In this document: one piece after another, positions 1 through 4,842 of the stretch | Layout: each line of letters opens with the position of its first letter | How positions within the stretch are numbered: the first letter of the stretch is position 1 | From: a bacterium | GTDB taxonomy: Bacteria > SM23-31 > JAUVVT01 | DNA length: 5,119 nucleotides | Reading direction: 5' to 3' | Assembly (NCBI GenBank): GCA_030616165.1 | Contig: JAUWXV010000264.1 | Location: 1-5,119, forward strand | Program-made: the position numbers and the translations under genes | Notes under the pieces: generated by a model | The model's input: only the letters and a program-made list of their open reading frames with translations | Databases searched by the model: none | What the model was told of the DNA's origin: nothing

Positions 1-130
1 ATTTTGACATTTGACATTAAATATTCTATTTTCTACTAATATAGAAGAATTATTAGTTAAAGGGTTAAGAAATCACCTCACTAGTTAAAATGAACAAAAA
101 CTCGATTGTATTTTTCACCATATTTAGTTA
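1..130. other. Non-coding AT-rich window edge
   Basis: No gene is supported here. On the minus strand, which is downstream of the DUF433 gene, the longest ATG-initiated frames I can read from ATGs near 143 and 121 run only about 20 codons before a stop. An expected DUF5615/PIN-like toxin partner therefore does not begin here. A weak AT-only inverted repeat (ACTAATA at 35-41, TATTAGT at 51-57) and a doubled TTGACAT (5-17) are visible but are within what chance would produce in such AT-rich DNA. Confidence 0.5.
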
Positions 131-150
131 GTAGGACAGACATTCCTGTA
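131..150. repeat. Short GTAGGACAG-type palindromic repeat, degenerate
   Basis: The sequence GTAGGACAGACATTCCTGTA contains the short arms ACAG (136-139) and CTGT (146-149). It resembles a decayed copy of dispersed GTAGG-initiated palindromes that have counterparts at 531 and 2786. It lies about 10 bp beyond the stop codon of the DUF433 gene. The stem is short and no T-run follows on the minus strand, so it is not a convincing terminator for that gene. Confidence 0.4.
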
Positions 151-159
151 TAAACAATT

Positions 160-393
160 TTATTTAACCCCTTCAAAAGGAATAAATTTTTGGTCTTTTA
201 TAAGTCCGCCTGAAAAGCCAATAGCCGCCTTTATGTGTTCTTCAGTAATTTGTGGGTAATATTTACTTACGATATCTTCCATAGAAACACCTGCCTCAAG
301 AAGTTCCAAAACAAGATATATCATTATCCTTGTACCAGAAAAGCATGGCTGTCCATGACAAATATCTTTATTTACAGTAATAAGTTCTTTCAT
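160..393 (-). CDS. DUF433 family protein (VapB-like antitoxin type)
   Basis: This 77-aa protein carries the DUF433 signature. After an N-terminal beta-like stretch comes an HGQP...SGTR motif (residues 13-22, equivalent to the family's GxPxxxGTR), then helices with the EAGVSMEDIVSKYYPQIT pattern (residues 33-50), then EEHIKAAIGF. The length is typical of the family. DUF433 proteins are small helix-turn-helix-like proteins, often encoded directly before a DUF5615 PIN-like nuclease, and are regarded as antitoxins. That role is known of the family and only inferred here. The start is an ATG at 391-393 with a TAAGG Shine-Dalgarno at 401-405, 7 nt away. No partner follows in the 159 bp left in the window, so it looks orphaned. 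Its upstream region lies inside a dispersed repeat (420-481), so its promoter may come from that repeat. The family call is firm; the function is not. Confidence 0.88.
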   Translation of the reverse strand: MKELITVNKDICHGQPCFSGTRIMIYLVLELLEAGVSMEDIVSKYYPQITEEHIKAAIGFSGGLIKDQKFIPFEGVK

Positions 394-419
394 ATTTGGA
401 CCTTATTATTTTTTTTATT

Positions 420-481
420 AAACACTCATGCTCCGAAGGAGCGCCACGAAATATGAAAATATATTCTATTTCCGAACTAAA
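420..481. repeat. Dispersed ~62-bp repeat, copy A
   Basis: This unit begins AAACACTC, continues through GCTCC-GAA-GGAGC (430-442, a perfect 5-bp hairpin) and GCCACGAAA, and ends in an ATATATTC...CGAAC stretch. It recurs in the same orientation at 641-702 with scattered substitutions. The T-rich/ATTA sequence before it is also partly shared. It sits about 27 bp upstream of the DUF433 start codon and therefore covers the expected promoter and leader of that gene. It encodes no plausible protein. It is probably a small non-autonomous dispersed repeat. Confidence 0.75.
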
Positions 482-530
482 GAACATAATTGTTAATGAT
501 TTTGTTTTATGCTCATTTCTTTATTCTCGT

Positions 531-586
531 GTAGGGGCGGGTTTACCCGCCCTTTTTCATATATGGGTGAACAAGTTCACCCCTAC
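531..586. repeat. Two-hairpin palindromic element (REP/cruciform-like)
   Basis: An outer inverted repeat, GTAGGGG (531-537) against CCCCTAC (580-586), encloses two near-perfect hairpins. The first is GGGCGGGT-TT-ACCCGCCC (535-552), followed by five Ts. The second is GGGTGAAC-AA-GTTCACCC (565-582). The outer arms overlap the inner stems by a few bases, so the element can fold either as two hairpins or as a closed cruciform. The two stems have different sequences. The first hairpin plus its T-run could act as a plus-strand terminator, but no plus-strand gene precedes it. A small palindromic repeat is more likely. Confidence 0.75.
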
Positions 587-640
587 GGGGATATATATTT
601 GTTTTCATAGAAGATTAAACAATAAAAGATTTTTTATATT

Positions 641-702
641 AAACACTCTCGTTCCAATGGAGCGCCACGAAACATGATAATATATTCCATTTTCGAACCA
701 AA
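641..702. repeat. Dispersed ~62-bp repeat, copy B
   Basis: This is the direct-orientation partner of copy A (420-481), with starts 221 bp apart. It shares AAACACTC, GGAGCGCCACGAAA, and the ATATATTC/CGAAC end. The central hairpin is kept only imperfectly: GTTCC-AAT-GGAGC (651-663) pairs with one T-G wobble. No gene adjoins this copy, unlike copy A, which sits in front of the DUF433 gene. Confidence 0.75.
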
Positions 703-704
703 CT

Positions 705-855
705 ATATACAAATTATATATTTGTCAAGAAAAATGTATTTGAAACTTGCTTTTTCACCATTTATTTAACTCATCCATAAAAACCTGAAAATTGCGATAC
801 AAGAATAATAATTTCAAAAAAAACCGAATGTTTTACTAAAATTTAAAAAATAAAA
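705..855. other. Featureless AT-rich spacer
   Basis: I see no coding potential, strong inverted repeat or conserved motif in this stretch. It separates repeat copy B from the TGTCATTGCGAG repeat pair and consists mainly of A and T runs. Confidence 0.4.
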
Positions 856-910
856 TGTCATTGCGAGGAGTCCCGATTAGTCGGGACGACGTGGCAATCC
901 CGCTCCCTCA
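856..910. repeat. TGTCATTGCGAG dispersed repeat, copy 1
   Basis: The unit reads TGTCATTGCGAGGAG, then a hairpin TCCCGA-TTAG-TCGGGA (871-886), then GACGTGGCAATCCCGC. This layout (TCATTGCGAG, variable palindrome, GACGTGGCAATC) is a dispersed repeat that I recognise from many unrelated bacterial genomes, usually in intergenic DNA. A second copy follows at 911-954 and a diverged one lies at 2148-2192. It is non-coding. Confidence 0.8.
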
Positions 911-954
911 TGTCATTGCGAGGAGCGCAGCGACGCCTACGGCTCGCAATGACA
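911..954. repeat. TGTCATTGCGAG repeat, copy 2, closed by inverted end
   Basis: TGTCATTGCGAG (911-922) is followed by GAGCGCAGCGACGCCTACGG-type sequence and closed by its exact reverse complement CTCGCAATGACA (943-954). This gives a perfect 12-bp terminal inverted repeat around a 20-nt loop. It is joined head-to-tail to copy 1, so the 943-954 arm can pair with either the 856 or the 911 start. AAAAAGG follows on the plus strand. This is a MITE/REP-like structure with no nearby gene that it would serve as a terminator. Confidence 0.8.
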
Positions 955-1163
955 AAAAGGTCGATTTTTTTAGCACTTATTTGATTAAAATAATTATATG
1001 TTTATATTAATTTTAAATAACCTATTGCAATTTTAGGGTAATTAAATTGTATTCGATATTCCCCATATTAAAGTAAAATATGACTTTAGTTTTAGTTTTT
1101 GTTATATTTAAAATTAAAATAAAATTTTTTTTATTAAGAGCAACTATTTTTTCTTACTGGAAA
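955..1163. other. AT-rich spacer without recognised gene
   Basis: This stretch holds only A/T-rich sequence. A plus-strand reading frame opens at 1080 and runs into the repeat element to the right. Its predicted product is low-complexity at first and then simply reads through the repeats, so I do not regard it as a gene. Confidence 0.4.
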
Positions 1164-1265
1164 ATTCGGGGACACAATACTTATTTGTTTTTATTTTCTA
1201 ATTTTCTTCCCCGTTTTTTTGGTGAGAGCATGCGTGAAAGTAACGAAGTACGATTTACGATAATT

Positions 1266-1302
1266 GAACCGCTGACCCACAGGGCAAGGACGCAGAAAAA
1301 AG
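1266..1302 (-). repeat. CTCTGTG-type dispersed repeat, diverged inverted copy
   Basis: The plus-strand sequence GAACCGCTGACCCACAGG followed by CAAGGACGCAGAAAAAAGG resembles the reverse complement of the CCTTTCTCTGTG...TGTGGTTTC repeats at 2842-2954, with CCACAGG and CGCAGA as the clearest shared words. It lies inside the long MITE-like element. The match is imperfect, so common origin is likely but not certain. Confidence 0.4.
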
Positions 1303-1317
1303 GATTTATGATTTTAT

Positions 1318-1353
1318 AAATTCCCCCTTAGCAAAGGGGGATTAAGGGGGTTG
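1318..1353. repeat. CCCCCTT/AAGGGGG dispersed repeat, copy 1
   Basis: AAATTCCCCCTTAGCA is followed by two AAGGGGG arms, and CCCCCTT (1323-1329) can pair with AAGGGGG at 1334-1340 or at 1344-1350. A nearly identical unit is at 5024-5060. The two copies share AAATTCCCCCTTA, CAAAGGGGG, the second G-run and the TTGTTT end. It is a common small dispersed palindromic repeat. It lies within the longer MITE-like element but is absent from the short copy at 2264-2418. Confidence 0.75.
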
Positions 1354-1423
1354 TTTATCTTCAATCTATGTTTCAATTATTTTCAAATATAGTTGAATTT
1401 TAAAAGATGAGGATAACCGGGTA

Positions 1424-1438
1424 CGGCAAATCTTGCCG
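1424..1438. repeat. Small perfect hairpin CGGCAA-ATC-TTGCCG
   Basis: A 6-bp perfect stem with a 3-nt loop sits in the interior of the long MITE-like element. No T-run follows on either strand, so it is not a standard terminator. It probably belongs to the repeat element itself. Confidence 0.45.
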
Positions 1439-1546
1439 AGCGTAGAATACGAAGATATATGATTTTATTAATACATTTCAAGAAATAAGTATTATGGCAC
1501 CAAAATACATAGAATAAAATGTATCTCAGTTAAGTATGTTAACATC

Positions 1547-2059
1547 TTATGAATCACTAAACAAAGCATTAATCTGCCCTGCAATGTCTTCCATCATTCC
1601 AATTGCAGAGCCTGGCGGTAAAATCATCTGATCTTTCGGATGAGAAGCGAAATTACGTAAATGACGAATAGCATCCCAGCGGTTAAACTCTTCTTCCCGT
1701 ATTATTTTCTCGGAAACAAGCCATTTAATTTTCTTACAAAATTTATCTCTTGATTTAGGAGCATTCAATTCCTTACACTTAAAAGTAACTGCAGCTTCTG
1801 CAACACGAAACAGCTGCTCTAATGCAAGATTATAAAGAGGATAAAAGAAATAACCATAGACCATAGCACCACGCGCGACCTCGAAAAGTGTCTGAACTTC
1901 ATTCGGGACTGACTTGATGAAGCATGGTTTTAGAATAAGCTTTAGGTAATCATCTCCAGCCAGAGTTTTAGATTTTCCATCAGGTGTTATTCTAACAAAT
2001 CCTCTTAAAACCTTATCCGGCTCCATCCAGTTATCCAGATTTATTTCTTTTATACCCAA
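1547..2059 (-). CDS. HEPN-domain-like protein, putative
   Basis: This is a 170-aa soluble protein with no signal peptide or membrane segment. After an N-terminal part of about 50 residues, the rest looks all-helical. Helices around 53-100 (PNEVQTLFEVARG, then YPLYNLALEQLFRVAEAA) lead to a charged stretch and to IRHLRNFASHP (131-141). R135-N-F-A-S-H140 fits the R-x4-6-H motif of HEPN domains, in which Arg and His form an RNase active site. HEPN proteins occur as toxins and in anti-phage and CRISPR systems, but some, such as DUF4145 relatives, lack a known role. The start is TTG (2057-2059), 4 nt from a strong TAAGGAG; no in-frame ATG lies upstream before a stop, and the ATG at codon 12 lacks a good ribosome site. 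No MNT or other antitoxin gene is adjacent. Related repeat elements flank it on both sides. The gene is sound; the HEPN assignment is from motif only. Confidence 0.75.
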   Translation of the reverse strand: MGIKEINLDNWMEPDKVLRGFVRITPDGKSKTLAGDDYLKLILKPCFIKSVPNEVQTLFEVARGAMVYGYFFYPLYNLALEQLFRVAEAAVTFKCKELNAPKSRDKFCKKIKWLVSEKIIREEEFNRWDAIRHLRNFASHPKDQMILPPGSAIGMMEDIAGQINALFSDS

Positions 2060-2063
2060 TTTA

Positions 2064-2070
2064 CTCCTTA
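2064..2070 (-). promoter_or_regulatory. Ribosome binding site setting the TTG start of the HEPN-like gene
   Basis: On the minus strand the site reads TAAGGAG, followed by TAAA and then TTG. It is the only strong Shine-Dalgarno near this reading frame and argues for the TTG start rather than the ATG eleven codons further in. A TATAAA word (2087-2092) could be a -10 element, but I see no good -35 partner. Confidence 0.65.
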
Positions 2071-2147
2071 TATTGAAGTTATATTCTTTATATAATTAAC
2101 GTCTTCTCTTTTTAATCCCAACTACCTACAGCTATTAATCCAAAACA

Positions 2148-2192
2148 TGTCATTGTGAGGATCCCGCTTAGCGGGAGACGTGACAATCTCAT
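2148..2192. repeat. TGTCATTGCGAG repeat, copy 3 (diverged)
   Basis: TGTCATTGTGAGGA precedes the hairpin TCCCGC-TTA-GCGGGA (2162-2176) and GACGTGACAATCTC. The framework matches the copy at 856-910, but both arms of the central stem differ in a compensating way: CGA/TCG has become CGC/GCG. The hairpin is therefore conserved as a structure while its sequence changes. It lies about 90 bp upstream of the HEPN-like gene start and so may overlap its promoter region. Confidence 0.75.
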
Positions 2193-2263
2193 TCATCTGT
2201 GCAATCTGTGGATTACAACCTATTTTATTTTAACAATTCCTTCTAAAGAAAAAACCTTAGCTC

Positions 2264-2418
2264 CCATCTAAGACAAATTATCATTTAATTTATTTCTAAT
2301 TTTCTTTCCCGTTTTTTTGGTTAAAGCATGCGTCCAATACTCTTTCTAATCGTGCTGTACGAAAATGTATGATTTTTTTAACTATATTGTCAAGAAATAG
2401 GTATTGTGTTCCTGAATT
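2264..2418. mobile_element. MITE-like element, short copy
   Basis: This is a shorter relative of 1164-1504 in the same orientation. The left block (2289-2333) shares TTTCTAATTTTCTT, CCCG, the T-run, GGT and GCATGCGT. The right block has TACGAA, TATGATTTT, then CAAGAAATAGGTATTGTGTTCC (2391-2412), equivalent to CAAGAAATAAGTATTATGGCACC in the long copy. The far left end (AGACAAATTATCATTT) is only a decayed match to GACACAATACTTATTT. The CCCCCTT repeat and nearby middle sequence of the long copy are absent. No coding capacity is seen. Confidence 0.55.
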
Positions 2419-2423
2419 TACGA

Positions 2424-2439
2424 ATATTGTGAACAATAT
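2424..2439. repeat. Perfect 16-bp palindrome ATATTGT-GA-ACAATAT
   Basis: Two 7-bp arms are separated by 2 bp just beyond the short MITE-like element. The size and symmetry would suit a dimeric repressor operator. However, the nearest minus-strand gene start (2059) is about 365 bp away and the receptor gene ends well to the right, so a regulatory role is doubtful in this context. Confidence 0.4.
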
Positions 2440-2449
2440 GGTCAATATG

Positions 2450-2488
2450 TCTATAATATATATTGTTATCTCTATAATATATGTTATT
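2450..2488. repeat. Imperfect tandem repeat of a ~20-bp AT unit
   Basis: TCTATAATATAT occurs at 2450 and again at 2471, followed by TATTGTTATC and GTTATTA respectively. The 21-bp period and shared tail (GTTAT) suggest a simple duplication. No gene is adjacent. Confidence 0.5.
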
Positions 2489-2582
2489 AATTATGCAAAG
2501 TAAAGTATAATTTTTTTTAATTCTTAAAAAATTATAATAATACAATAATTTTCACGCTTTGTGTATTTTACGTATCTGAAAG

Positions 2583-2599
2583 GGCAAACGCCGTTTGCC
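2583..2599. repeat. Perfect palindrome GGCAAACG-C-CGTTTGCC
   Basis: An 8-bp stem with a single central base; it could not form a tight RNA hairpin without opening the inner pairs. It resembles other small dispersed palindromes in this gap and lies far (about 390 bp) beyond the receptor stop codon. No T-run marks it as a terminator. Confidence 0.55.
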
Positions 2600-2652
2600 A
2601 CACATAGATTTGTAATTAATTAGAAATGGTTTTTATTTTGGGAAATGTGTAA

Positions 2653-2672
2653 AGACGCCCGACAGTGCGTCT
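2653..2672. repeat. AGACGC...GCGTCT palindromic repeat
   Basis: The arms AGACGC (2653-2658) and GCGTCT (2667-2672) flank an 8-nt loop. The form resembles the dispersed GAGACGC/GCGTCTC palindromes found in intergenic DNA of various bacteria. It has no apparent gene connection. Confidence 0.5.
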
Positions 2673-2697
2673 CCATATTTCTCCTAACAAAATCGAT

Positions 2698-2723
2698 CGC
2701 TCTGGGTTTCATTACTCAGGGCG
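2698..2723. repeat. CGCTCTG/CAGGGCG imperfect hairpin repeat
   Basis: The arms CGCTCTG (2698-2704) and CAGGGCG (2717-2723) pair over seven positions with one T-G wobble and a 12-nt loop. The CTGGGTTTCATTACTCAGGGCG core looks like part of a dispersed palindromic repeat rather than a gene; no protein reading is plausible. Confidence 0.4.
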
Positions 2724-2785
2724 TAACTTTCTGCTGGCGAAGGTGTTCCCACAAAATGTCTTAAATAATCTCTTTCAACCAAACT

Positions 2786-2810
2786 GTAGGGGCGATTCAC
2801 GAATCACCCT
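2786..2810. repeat. GTAGGGGCGATTC palindrome
   Basis: GTAGGGGCGATTC-AC-GAATCACCC forms a stem (GATTC/GAATC plus GG/CC, with one C-A mismatch that is a G-U pair on the minus strand). It shares the GTAGGGGCG start with the element at 531 but carries a different stem core. It appears to be the same class of small dispersed palindrome. Confidence 0.6.
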
Positions 2811-2841
2811 CTCTATTTTCAATTAATATTTTAACATATTT

Positions 2842-2897
2842 TTATTATCCTTGCTCTGTGCTCTCTGCCTGTCCTGTGGATGGTTTCCTATTTATTC
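2842..2897. repeat. CTCTGTGCTCTCTG direct repeat, copy 1
   Basis: This unit contains CTCTGTGCTCTCTG (2854-2867) and TGGTTTCCTATTTATTC (2881-2897), separated by 13 extra bases. The same two blocks are directly joined in copy 2 (2913-2954). Such CTCTGTG...TGTGGTTTC sequences are a common intergenic repeat type. Confidence 0.7.
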
Positions 2898-2912
2898 TTT
2901 TATTCTATCTTA

Positions 2913-2954
2913 ATTTATCCTTTCTCTGTGCTCTCTGTGGTTTCCTATTTATTC
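2913..2954. repeat. CTCTGTGCTCTCTG direct repeat, copy 2
   Basis: CTCTGTGCTCTCTG (2924-2937) is followed at once by TGGTTTCCTATTTATTC (2938-2954). Copy 1 differs by a 13-bp insertion between the blocks. This copy ends about 30 bp from the receptor stop codon, so it lies in the likely 3' untranslated region; I see no clear intrinsic terminator there. Confidence 0.7.
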
Positions 2955-2985
2955 GCCCTCTAAAATAGAAAAATCGAATAACGAA

Positions 2986-4836
2986 TTACTTTGTTAACAA
3001 CTTAACCCCCATAGAGAAACTTCTACCCGGCATTGGATATCCTGCCATAATTTGATATTCCTCGTCTGTTATATTATTAATTTTACCTATTAAAGTAAGA
3101 TATTCATTTATATTATAGGAAACTCTTGAATCCAAAACAATAAATTGGTCGAGCCTGTTTTGTGCAAAATCGCTTCCGTATCTGTCCCATAAACTCTGCG
3201 AAAAGAGTTCCCAGCCGAAATCATCTTTATGATATCTCAAACTTAAATTTATTTTATTTCCCGGATTATACTGGGTTTGGTCATTGGAGTCAAGCCAGCA
3301 GTATCCGGCAGACAGACTGATACTTTCTACCGGATTCACGATAACACTTAATTCTACGCCATTATGAGTAAATTCTCCCGTATTACGAAATGCCACATTC
3401 GGGAACTGCCCGGTAACTCTTATAAGATTGGTACCTTTCATTGTAAAAATCGACGAATTTATCCTGAACTTTTTCGTATTAAAAGTATAACCCAGCTCAT
3501 AATTCCACATCTCCTCAGGGTCTATCTCCGTATTTGATGGAGGGAAAAGGTAAAGTTCTCTTATGGTCGGAGCCCGGAACCCTTTAGAGATGTTTACTTT
3601 GAAAGAGTTTTTGTCATCTATATGACACACTAATCCAATCTTTGGTACTATCTCATTTTTTCGGTTATAAATCTTTTCAACCCTGACACCGGCGGATGCT
3701 ATAATGCTATTTAAAAGTGCCTGCTGAATATGAAAATATGGTCCATATTGATATTCATAATTTTTACCATAGTTATATTCTGGAACTTTTGAAACATCCC
3801 TGGCGTCTCCTCCGATTTTTTTATAATCAAAGCCTGCTGTAATAGTGGTTCCAACGAAGGGCTTTATATGCTGGTAAAATATGAATCCATACGTTTTATC
3901 GTTACTTCTCCATCCATCATATATCTCATGATGACCCGTATTTGCATGTAATTTAAATTCTCCGCTTCCATACTTTGTTCTATTTAAGATTGAAAAATCA
4001 AACCAACTTCTTTTAACATCATACCAATCATCGGCGGCTGGATTTGAAACAGTCCCGGGATCGTTCATTTCAAATTTCGTTGAACTACTCATAACCGAGA
4101 GTTCCCATTGTTCCGAAAAGTTATACATTAATTTTGCAGAATAACTTTGGGACTTATAGTTGGCTTTTTCCCTGTGACCGTCAGTTCCATCTGCTCCTGC
4201 GGATATGAAATATTTGAATTTATCAAATCTGCCTTCATTTGTATACTTAGTTCTATATGTACTAAACGAACCATATTCCGCCGTAATGATGTTTTTAAAC
4301 CCTTCCTTAATATTTTTTTTTGTAATAATATTTATCACTCCTCCCATTGCATTGGTTCCATATAATACGGAAGCAGGACCCTTAATTACCTCGACCTTCT
4401 CGACATTCTCAAGGGGATATACATCCGAAATCGGGTGTCCAAAAATTCCCATAATATCCGGCCTTCCATCAACCAAGACTAATACTCCTGTATTTGGTTT
4501 TCCGCCAACACCTCTTATATTCACAACACCTGCAGCATTAGCCGCTATTCCATAACCCAAAACACCCTTTTGTGTGAGTGTGACACCTGTAACCTTTTCA
4601 TCAATCAGTTCAAGAACAGAATTGCCTATCGAATTTGAAATCTCTTCTTCGTTTATTATATGAACCGACGCCGAAATATCCCCTCTCGGAGCAGCATATT
4701 TGCTCGCTATTACCGATACCTCTCTACCTTTAACAACCAATGTATCCTCTTGACTTTTCACAATCTGTGAAAAACTACTTGTATAACCGGTCAAAATTAA
4801 TAAAATCAAACCTGATAAAACTGCAATTCTTTTCAC
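2986..4836 (-). CDS. TonB-dependent outer-membrane receptor (BtuB/CirA-like)
   Basis: This 616-aa protein imports a ligand across the outer membrane using TonB/ExbBD energy. A signal peptide (about 1-24, ending SFSQ) precedes a TonB box-like DTLVVKG (31-37), close to the DTLVV of BtuB. The plug (about 45-175) includes NIRG, VDGRP and the VEVIKGPASVLYGTNAMGG hallmark (from 148). The barrel carries KGFRAPTIRELY (418-429) and ends with NNITDEEY (587-594) and GRSFSMGVKLL. The length matches BtuB, and there is no N-terminal SusC-type extension. The ligand (cobalamin, siderophore, haem or metal) cannot be told from sequence; no transport genes adjoin and I see no cobalamin riboswitch upstream. The GTG at 4834-4836 lies 6 nt from AAGGAG; the TTG just before it would leave only 3 nt, so I chose GTG. 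The protein ends LLTK rather than in the usual aromatic residue. The family is certain, the substrate unknown. Confidence 0.95.
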   Translation of the reverse strand: MKRIAVLSGLILLILTGYTSSFSQIVKSQEDTLVVKGREVSVIASKYAAPRGDISASVHIINEEEISNSIGNSVLELIDEKVTGVTLTQKGVLGYGIAANAAGVVNIRGVGGKPNTGVLVLVDGRPDIMGIFGHPISDVYPLENVEKVEVIKGPASVLYGTNAMGGVINIITKKNIKEGFKNIITAEYGSFSTYRTKYTNEGRFDKFKYFISAGADGTDGHREKANYKSQSYSAKLMYNFSEQWELSVMSSSTKFEMNDPGTVSNPAADDWYDVKRSWFDFSILNRTKYGSGEFKLHANTGHHEIYDGWRSNDKTYGFIFYQHIKPFVGTTITAGFDYKKIGGDARDVSKVPEYNYGKNYEYQYGPYFHIQQALLNSIIASAGVRVEKIYNRKNEIVPKIGLVCHIDDKNSFKVNISKGFRAPTIRELYLFPPSNTEIDPEEMWNYELGYTFNTKKFRINSSIFTMKGTNLIRVTGQFPNVAFRNTGEFTHNGVELSVIVNPVESISLSAGYCWLDSNDQTQYNPGNKINLSLRYHKDDFGWELFSQSLWDRYGSDFAQNRLDQFIVLDSRVSYNINEYLTLIGKINNITDEEYQIMAGYPMPGRSFSMGVKLLTK

Positions 4837-4842
4837 CAATTT

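Larger units (their letters stand above)
1164..1504. mobile_element. MITE-like element, long copy (possible RAYT/IS200-type remnant)
   Basis: The left end GGGGACACAATACTTATTTG (1169-1188) is matched in inverted orientation by AAATAAGTATTATGGCACC (1484-1502); the 22-bp arms agree at about 18 positions. Inside the left arm is a block with CTAATTTTCTTCCCCG, a T-run, GGT and GAGCATGCGT (1188-1235). This block recurs at 2289-2333, and the right-hand TATGATTTT...CAAGAAATA block recurs at 2366-2395. The two regions are therefore copies of one element, here longer by roughly 190 bp. The extra middle holds a CCCCCTT/AAGGGGG repeat and a small hairpin. GGGGACACAATACTT-type ends resemble sequences I associate with REP-associated Y1 transposase genes; that link is from memory. 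No transposase frame survives. Confidence 0.55.

Noticed and set aside
235-456. Plus-strand 73-codon frame
   Set aside because: It runs opposite the DUF433 gene and into repeat copy A; the product has no family features.
535-557. Intrinsic terminator (hairpin plus T-run, plus strand)
   Set aside because: It has the right shape, but no plus-strand gene lies upstream and the hairpin is better explained as part of a dispersed palindrome.
396-677. Plus-strand 93-codon frame
   Set aside because: It is made of the two repeat copies and the palindrome between them; both ends encode near-identical repeat-derived peptides, as expected of non-coding repeats.
1080-1319. Plus-strand 79-codon frame
   Set aside because: It begins in low-complexity AT-rich DNA and reads through the MITE-like element and a dispersed repeat; no good ribosome site or protein motif.
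2424-2439. Operator controlling the HEPN-like gene
   Set aside because: The palindrome is about 365 bp from the start codon with repeats in between, too far for a usual operator.
2842-2954. CRISPR array
   Set aside because: Only two unequal copies with no regular spacer; it is a direct repeat pair of a common intergenic type.
4147-4555. Two plus-strand frames (72 and 116 codons) within the receptor gene
   Set aside because: They are antisense to the plug and early barrel of the receptor, whose own reading is unmistakable.
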